Source: Kalaharituber pfeilii
Taxonomy: Eukaryota; Ascomycota; Pezizomycetes; Pezizales; Pezizaceae
Length of the DNA: 64,000 nt
Direction: 5' to 3'
Assembly: GCA_015179045.1 (NCBI GenBank)
Contig: WHUZ01000014.1
Coordinates: 124,001 to 188,000 of the forward strand
A program made the position numbers and the translations under genes. Below, piece by piece: positions 58,201-64,000 of the stretch (positions within the stretch are counted from its first letter, which is position 1; each line of letters begins with the position of its first letter). The notes beneath the pieces are model-generated. The model was not told the DNA's origin, searched no databases, and worked only from the letters and a program-made list of their open reading frames with translations.

Positions 58201-61200
58201 CCTGTTTAAAATCTATGCTCATCCAATGTGCCTCCTGTAGCAAGTAGTCCCAGTGACACAGTCTCCTTCTCGGCTCGCGCACTCGAACGGGCTGCCGCAA
58301 GCTCCATAACCCTTTATCTTGAAGCTGCTGTATCCGACGATACACCTTCTTGGTTTGTTGCTCCTGGATGCTTAATTGATGGTTTGAGGTGAGGAGAGTC
58401 TTATGGCTTTTCTGCAATAAATCTTGTAATGGATGCTCAAATGCTTCTAGTTGGAAGTAGGGGGTCAAATAGTCCTTCTTTTGGTATGATGGACCATGGG
58501 CAAGCGTTATGGAACTAGAACGTTGCCGGGTAACTTGCACATGCGGTTGGTGGATTAAGTCAATGGACTCGGGGTCCGCTCGCTTTTTGGTGCTGTATGA
58601 GAGGAAATTTGCCACATCTTGGGAGAATTTAGCATTGTTGACTCCCTGTGGAATTGTTGATGCTTTCAAGGCTCCGTGTGAATTGAGTTTCTCCTCTGCC
58701 GAGTCGCCCACAAAAACCACTTTCTTCAATCGCAACCGTTCTTGCTCTTTTCGTCGCCTTTGTTCAAGCACCTTGAGAACAGCAAACGATGGTGAGGTTT
58801 TCCGTGGTACCTCTGCTGCGACAGTTATGGCCGGCCCCTCCTCAACGGGTTCCACTAGTATATCCTCAGAGATATTATCAGATTCTTCCGCATTGATGTG
58901 GCGATCCCGAAGGGCACGTGGTTGCCCGACCTTCTCCAGCTCATGTTTTGTTAGAGCATTGTTCTCATGAGGGGTTGCGGTCTTTTTGATGGTAGTTGCC
59001 CTTGTATCATCCACATCCATACGATCAGGTGATGTTTCCATATCAAGATTTTCTGCTGTATCACGTTGCGCAGACTCAGAAAGCACAATAGATTTGCATG
59101 CAGCGGGGGCATTTGGTCTGTCACTAGGTAATGTAGGTCCAACAATTTCGGCAGTCTTGCTTTTCTCGAGATCCTGCTTATCTTCAATAACTTCACTTAG
59201 AATATCAGCATCATTCGCAGGCTTTAGATTTTCTGAGGCTTGGGACGGTGCTTCTTGTAGAGTTGGCAACTTTTCAGCTACAGAAGCAATAACAGGCTCC
59301 TCAGCTTCGATATCTGGGGATTTGGCTGTAAAAGGAGGTAGCACCGGCAGGATCTCCATAACTTTATTAGCTGGAGACAATCTTGCTTCCATATTTTCAG
59401 GCACAGACCCATCAGGCGATGGGACAGCGATACTCTGACTGGGCTCTTCATGCTGACGTCCAACAAGCGCTTGCTCAACAACCCGGTCCTCACGAGGTGA
59501 AACTTTCGATATAGGGACAGGAACTTCTGAAATGGGCTCTTCGTTCTGCTCATCCACTGCTATCTTTTCGCTAGCGTCTAATTGACCGGTAGGCACCTCT
59601 TCTTGCTCCTTGCCCAACTTTTCTTCCATAACAACATCCACATCCTCGCGGTTGACTAAACCCTCAGTGGCATGATGCGTTGTTTTTAAGTCTTGAACCT
59701 CGCTTTCTTCATGATCTTTCCGAGCAAGCTCATCCTCCAACCGCAGCTGCGCACTTGGATCCCCAATTCTTGCAATTGGGTCTTTTTTCTCTATTGCCTC
59801 TGCACTTCTGATTTCTGAACGTGAATCCTCTAATAATAAGAGGCTCACATCAGGACTAGTAGCGGAGGATATTATTGCCCCATTATTTTCACGATCATCA
59901 TCATCCTCATCAGACGTAATTGGTGAGGATGGTGTATTTTGCCGATCCTGAAGAGACTGAGAAGATACAGGAGGAGAAAGTTTTCGAATCGACGGTAGAA
60001 CGGGAAGCACTACAGCGAGCTGCGGTTGCGACGCCGTTGGCGACCTCTTCTGTGTATGAACAATAGGGAATGGTGCTTCATTCGATGTTGAAGGAGTAGC
60101 TAGAGCAGCAGAGGCCTGCTCAGGCTTTGATAACTTTGCCAGAGAAGTGCGGATATTATCCTCTATAGAAGCAGGGTCGCCATTGGCCGGGCATATCTTC
60201 TTATCCAAATCATTATGGACGAGAGAGAGAGGTGGGGGGGGAGGTAAGACTGCCTGTTCACCTTCAGACTCAACGTTATCGCTGCTGGCTTCCTTCCTTG
60301 TTTCAGAAACTATAGGTGCTCTTGCATTTTGTATCACTGGAACACCATAAACACTGACGATAGGAGCAGTATCACCTCTGTAGAAGTCTGATGCTGTATG
60401 AGGTGCTGGAGCCGTAGAAGCTGTCGGAGGTGGGATCTCAAGCATCTCTCCTTGGGTGACAGGTGAAGCGGTCGGCCTAGCTACCTTTCGCCGTTTTGGA
60501 GAAACTGGAGATTCCTTCCTTGCAGGGTTTGGTGAGGCAGATGTAACATCTTCAGTGGCTGTTGATACACCTTTGTCGACACCAAGGGGCGTTCGCACCA
60601 AACAGGCCTCGGCCGGTATATTGCTTTCACTAATTGAAGCAGGTGTTTGTTTTGCATCTGAGCGGACTTCTACAGATCGTGCCTGAGATAGAGTAGGAGA
60701 CTTTAGCAATGCCCGTGGAGAATGCTGTATAGGCAACTTCCGAGAAAGAGTAGGGGAAACTGAATGCTTAAGAGCAACAGAAGGTGTGATGGTGGCAGCG
60801 AACAGCCTTGGTAGACTGGATTCATCATAGAATCTTCCCCTAAAGAAATAGTTAGCAATTTCAGCTTCAAAAAGCTCTCTCACAGATGGATATATCAGCT
60901 GACTTGGTGGGACAAGGCAATATATCATCCGCTATAAGCCACCAAGAGAGCTTGATTCCAAAGGCAGAGGGAACAAACAGTAACATGTCATTCAGCTCCA
61001 AGAACTTCCGCTCGTAATCGTCAACTCCATTTTCGTCCCCCCAGCGCCGAAGACAAATCCACCAGAACCCGATATTGGTCTATGGAATTCTATCTGTCGT
61101 GTAACCTGATATAAGTCTTTAAGCTTTCGTTTTCTTGACTGTACAATTGTCCTGCATTTGAGAAATGGGAATGGTTAATGCGTTAGCTCCGGTTCAGGTA

Positions 61201-61602
61201 ATTGGGAGGTCGAAGGGTAGGCAGCATCAGAACACATCAAGCAAGCGATATGTAACGCATGAGAAGGCAGCTGCATACAAAAAAGCTCAACAAACCACCA
61301 ATGGGGCTCTTGAAAAGAGCAAGAGCGAAATGCAGGTATTCAAAATGTGGGTAAAAATGAAAATTAAAAACATGAAACAATAAAAGTGTGCATATAAGGC
61401 AAAAGGAAAAAAAAAAAGATGTGAAGAGTTGGGAAAATATGCATATGAAATATATATATTATGCTGGTTGCAACGCTCTCTTAGACGGTGGGGGGTGGAG
61501 GGGGGAGGGCAAGCGCGACACAAATATAAAAAGACAGCACGATGGAGCACGTGAAGGGGGGAAAAAATAAATCGGGCATCGAGTTTAAAAAAAAAAAAAA
61601 AT

Positions 61603-61633
<31 letters not shown>

Positions 61634-61749
61634 ACATACTCTTGCTCTTCTTTTCGCACTCTGATAGCAGCCTCTCGTGCCCTGTCCATTAAACGCTGGT
61701 CAGGACGCGGCGTTGCGTTGAAGTTGGGCGAGTCGAGGCGGGACTGCAT
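55268..61749 (-). CDS. VID21: VID21/EAF1 subunit of the NuA4 histone acetyltransferase complex, frame broken by one missing base
   Basis: Scaffold subunit of NuA4 (histone H4/H2A acetylation), nuclear. Proposed exons (minus): 61749-61640, 61151-60975, 60931-56845, 56790-56633 and 56557-55268, giving 1940 aa if one base is restored in exon 2. Exons 1-2 give RVRKEEQETIVQSRKRKLKDLY, the conserved N-terminal block. At 61037-61042 (six C on the plus strand) one extra base gives GAGGDENGVDDYERKFLELND; without it the frame stops at once. The exon 2 donor at 60974 is the least certain joint. A long disordered region with many Ser/Pro/Glu residues follows. The HSA domain is near residues 950-1030 (RRRLCHWDYLLQEAHWMSID), and the SANT/Myb domain near 1305-1365 (SHWLPSEDEKLKDLVQRYPQ). 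The C-terminus is Gln-rich with poly-Q runs. The domain order is that of fungal VID21. Confidence 0.9.
61586..61633. repeat. Abutting A and T runs in VID21 intron 1
   Basis: About 15 A, then 10 T, CTC, and a further 20 T, ending at the donor GTATGT of VID21 (minus strand). A/T runs next to each other can form a cruciform or a nucleosome-free stretch. The runs lie within the 488-nt first intron and begin at its donor site. Confidence 0.85.
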
Positions 61750-61754
61750 CTCAT
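61689..61754 (-). other. Short upstream ORF overlapping the VID21 start
   Basis: The sequence ATGAGATGCAG carries two ATGs 5 nt apart. The first opens a 21-codon ORF ending in TAA that overlaps the start of VID21. The second begins MQSRLDSPNFN, which continues into conserved sequence. If the leader is scanned normally, most ribosomes would meet the first ATG, so the pair could dampen VID21 translation. The transcription start is unknown, so the upstream ATG may not be in the mRNA. Confidence 0.4.
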
Positions 61755-62592
61755 GAGTGTCTGGCGGAGAGGTGTGGTATGTGTGGTGGTGAGTGTAGTA
61801 GCGTCGTCACCCCCTTTCCCCCGGCTGAGAATGGGGCTGCCTAACCCCCGACGTCAGAACTCGACGAAAACTCCATGAAAACCCACCGTTCTTTCGAGGG
61901 CGATCGGGTAAAGTAGTAGCTCTGAGTCGAATACTCACAATTTTTTTGGCGGAAAAGGCCGCGTTGGCGGTGCTTCTGCACAGTATCTGCGTTGAGAGAT
62001 GAAGTGAGGTTGGGAATATGAGGGTTAGGGGAATTAACACTATTGGTGTGTGTTGCCTCTGAGCTGCGTAACAATCCGTAAGTTTGATGTGTGAGCGCTC
62101 TGGAGGAGACCGGCGGACAGCGGAGGCGTGCAGCGTCGAACAATCGCATTGTCCAGGGCGCCAGCTTGCGGTGGGGCAGGAGATAAGATGTACTCGAGTA
62201 CGCAGACGGCATTCATCCAGGTGCTGGGATGCTGGGCTGGCCGAGGCCGTCCAGGCGTGGCGCTCTGGGCGGGCGCTGTGTGGCGGTGCTTGCGCGATGG
62301 AGAGGCCGATGACTCACCCAAAAGAGCTTACTAAGGGCGAGCGAAACCACGCAAGCACCAGCTCCGTGACGCCAAGGACGTCATCAGCGCTGACGCCAAG
62401 ATTTACAACTTCATTGCACAAAAATATTGCAGCGATGTTGCGACGCCCCGACTGCACCTCCGCCATATTTCTTCGAGCTTCCCCCAATCTTTGATACCCT
62501 TTGACTTCTTGATTATCCTCGCAGAACCTGCCTGCATTCTGCGCCAATCTCACGCACAATTCTGCATTTGTACCTCCTCTGCCCACCCTCCA
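61755..62592. promoter_or_regulatory. Divergent promoter region between VID21 and MAK11
   Basis: 838 bp between two start codons that point away from each other. It is moderately GC-rich and contains no supported gene. ORFs crossing it on both strands are short and unrecognised. It should hold both promoters. Confidence 0.55.
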
Positions 62593-64000
62593 ATGGCAAA
62601 GCGAAAACGGTCTGAGCACTCTTCTGCGGCTACTCCAGCTCCAGACCCAGCAGTCCCAGCAGCTACCGCAACCATATCTAGCGCCAGCGGGCGGCCCCTC
62701 CTACCACCAGTCGCGCGCGGTCACTTCGGCAACACCAACTCCATCAGCCTCCAAATCATTGCCGGGTCCTACGAGAAGGTCCTGCACGGCTTCATTGCCT
62801 CTATACCCGTCCCATCCCTCTTCACCTCCGCTGCCCTAACTGAATCCACCACCAGCACTACGGAGCCAGCTCTTCAGCAAGACCTTACACTTACCACCTC
62901 CTTCTCAGACTCCTTCCTCTTTACTGCTCACACTGCTCCACTACGATGCATCGCCCTCTCCCCTCCATCCGCATCAAAATCCAACCCCAATTCCTTCAAA
63001 CGAATCCTCGCAACTGGGGCTCCAGACGAGCGGATAAACCTCTATACCCTCTCCTCATCCATATCATACCAACCCCCTCCCTCTGCCCTTTCCAAATCCA
63101 AAACCAAGTCCACCTCAAGCAATAAGCACCTCGGCACCCTCCATGAACACACGAACACTCCCACCGTAATACTCTTCACCCCAACTCGAAACAAACTAAT
63201 CGCTGCAGGAGAAGACTCCCAAATCCTTATCTTCCGTACTCGAGACTGGTCCCTCCTATCTACCCTCAAAGTCCCTAGAGCTAAACCAACCGGCTCTACA
63301 GTTGGGATCGGTTTACTAGGAAATGGTGAACGGCCCGGAGGAGTAAACGACATCGCACTACATCCATCGCAGAAGATTTTGCTCTCCGTAAGTAAAGGAG
63401 AGCGAGCACTACGAATGTGGAACCTTATGACTGGTCGAAAAGCCGGTGTATTAGGCTTCACAAAAGACGTAATGGGACAGCTGCTCGGGAATAGGATCGG
63501 TGGAGTGACTGGAGAAGGTCAGCGAGTACGGTGGTCACCATCAGGTGATGAGTTTGCCGTTGCATTTGAGAGGGGTGTGGTGATATTTGGAATGGACTCT
63601 CAACCAAGATTGAGAATCCTGACAAGTCCAATAAGCAAAGTCCACCAGATGCATTATGTAGAAGTGCCGGAACAGGAACATGTGCTAGCAATCTCCACAG
63701 AGGATGGAAGAGTGATATTCTACTCTACCACTCCACCAATTAGGCCTAAACCTGCGGATCCGCCAGCAACGAGAGATGACAAAGCAAAGAAGGAATCAAA
63801 AGAGAAGGGTGGGGTTAAGGGTAATGGGCATAAATACGACATCGACAATCCCGTCGTCCTCGGCCAGCTTGGTGGAAGGGAAATGGGAATGGTAGGCAGA
63901 GTCAAAGATTTTGTCATAGTAGATGTGAATGTCTCATATACCTCCGAATCCGACTCTACAGAGAAGGAGGGCGATGAAAGAAATGAGAAGAATAACCGCA
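62593..64000 (+). CDS. MAK11: MAK11/PAK1IP1-like WD40 ribosome-biogenesis protein (3' end outside the window)
   Basis: Nucleolar WD40 protein of the MAK11/PAK1IP1 family, needed for 60S subunit assembly; the fission-yeast relative Skb15 also binds a p21-activated kinase. The reading frame is open without introns from ATG 62593 to the window edge (469 codons, incomplete). The N-terminus is basic (MAKRKRSEHSS). The family signature is visible as SLQIIAGSYEKVLHGF near residue 55, TAHTAPLRCIALSP (first blade), ILATGAPDERINLYTL, KLIAAGEDSQILIFRTRDWS, GGVNDIALHPSQKILLSVSK and LRMWNLMTGRKAGVLGFTKD. A Lys-rich insert follows. The ATG is preceded by an A at -3 context position (CCAATGG). The end of the sixth or seventh blade and the usual basic C-terminus lie beyond the window. 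Confidence 0.88.
   Translation, partial: MAKRKRSEHSSAATPAPDPAVPAATATISSASGRPLLPPVARGHFGNTNSISLQIIAGSYEKVLHGFIASIPVPSLFTSAALTESTTSTTEPALQQDLTLTTSFSDSFLFTAHTAPLRCIALSPPSASKSNPNSFKRILATGAPDERINLYTLSSSISYQPPPSALSKSKTKSTSSNKHLGTLHEHTNTPTVILFTPTRNKLIAAGEDSQILIFRTRDWSLLSTLKVPRAKPTGSTVGIGLLGNGERPGGVNDIALHPSQKILLSVSKGERALRMWNLMTGRKAGVLGFTKDVMGQLLGNRIGGVTGEGQRVRWSPSGDEFAVAFERGVVIFGMDSQPRLRILTSPISKVHQMHYVEVPEQEHVLAISTEDGRVIFYSTTPPIRPKPADPPATRDDKAKKESKEKGGVKGNGHKYDIDNPVVLGQLGGREMGMVGRVKDFVIVDVNVSYTSESDSTEKEGDERNEKNNR

Noticed and set aside
1..64000. CRISPR arrays, bacterial insertion sequences, operons or a polyketide/peptide synthase cluster
   Set aside because: Nothing of the kind was seen: the genes are intron-bearing and eukaryotic, tandem repeats lack spacer structure, and no biosynthetic core enzyme is present.

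Overview
This window comes from a filamentous ascomycete (Pezizomycotina) nuclear genome. The genes carry short GT-AG introns of roughly 50-110 nt. The gene set is typical of such fungi: a NudF/PAC1 LIS1 homologue, a Zn2Cys6 regulator with a fungal-specific domain, a TRP/FLC-family membrane protein, a QCR6 hinge protein and VID21/EAF1 of NuA4. I cannot name the species. The intergenic DNA is long and repeat-laden, so this is not a compact genome.

Layout. 0-8 kb holds YME1 (i-AAA protease, minus) divergent from an EngB/MRX8-type mitochondrial GTPase (plus), then a WBP2-like GRAM protein (minus) and QCR6 of complex III (minus). Three of these four encode mitochondrial proteins. 9.4-16 kb holds PAC1/LIS1 (minus) and a STU2/XMAP215 TOG protein (plus), divergent around a 2-kb spacer rich in triplet repeats; both products act at microtubule plus ends. 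16-29 kb is a gene-poor island with a TA-flanked MITE, a poly(A)-tailed SINE-like insert with target-site duplication, a Harbinger-like MITE, a 1.3-kb TA element containing a minisatellite, pogo-like terminus motifs, a 1.2-kb inverted repeat and a block of simple repeats. 29.1-32.7 kb holds a Zn2Cys6 transcription factor. 33-41 kb has a second SINE-like copy, a doubtful small membrane protein and a large orphan gene. 41.3-43.2 kb holds a secreted FAD-dependent oxidoreductase. 45-47.8 kb holds a TRP/FLC-like protein. 47.8-55.3 kb has almost no genes. 55.3-61.7 kb holds VID21, divergent from a MAK11/PAK1IP1-like WD40 gene that runs off the right edge.

Most notable observations. (1) Four independent, otherwise well-conserved genes (PAC1, STU2, the FAD oxidoreductase and VID21) each lack exactly one base, three of them in runs of six or more identical bases. 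In PAC1, STU2 and VID21, adding one base back makes every downstream exon phase close. This points to homopolymer under-calling in the assembly, though real mutation is not excluded. (2) Two poly(A)-tailed insertions share the same 3' end, and each is bounded by its own direct repeat, which suggests a previously active SINE family. (3) A 1.3-kb TA-flanked element has arms carrying an iterated CCGGACAG motif and a core made of a degenerate 12-bp minisatellite. (4) A roughly 1.2-kb long inverted repeat could form a large hairpin. I found no convincing new defence, toxin or biosynthetic system.
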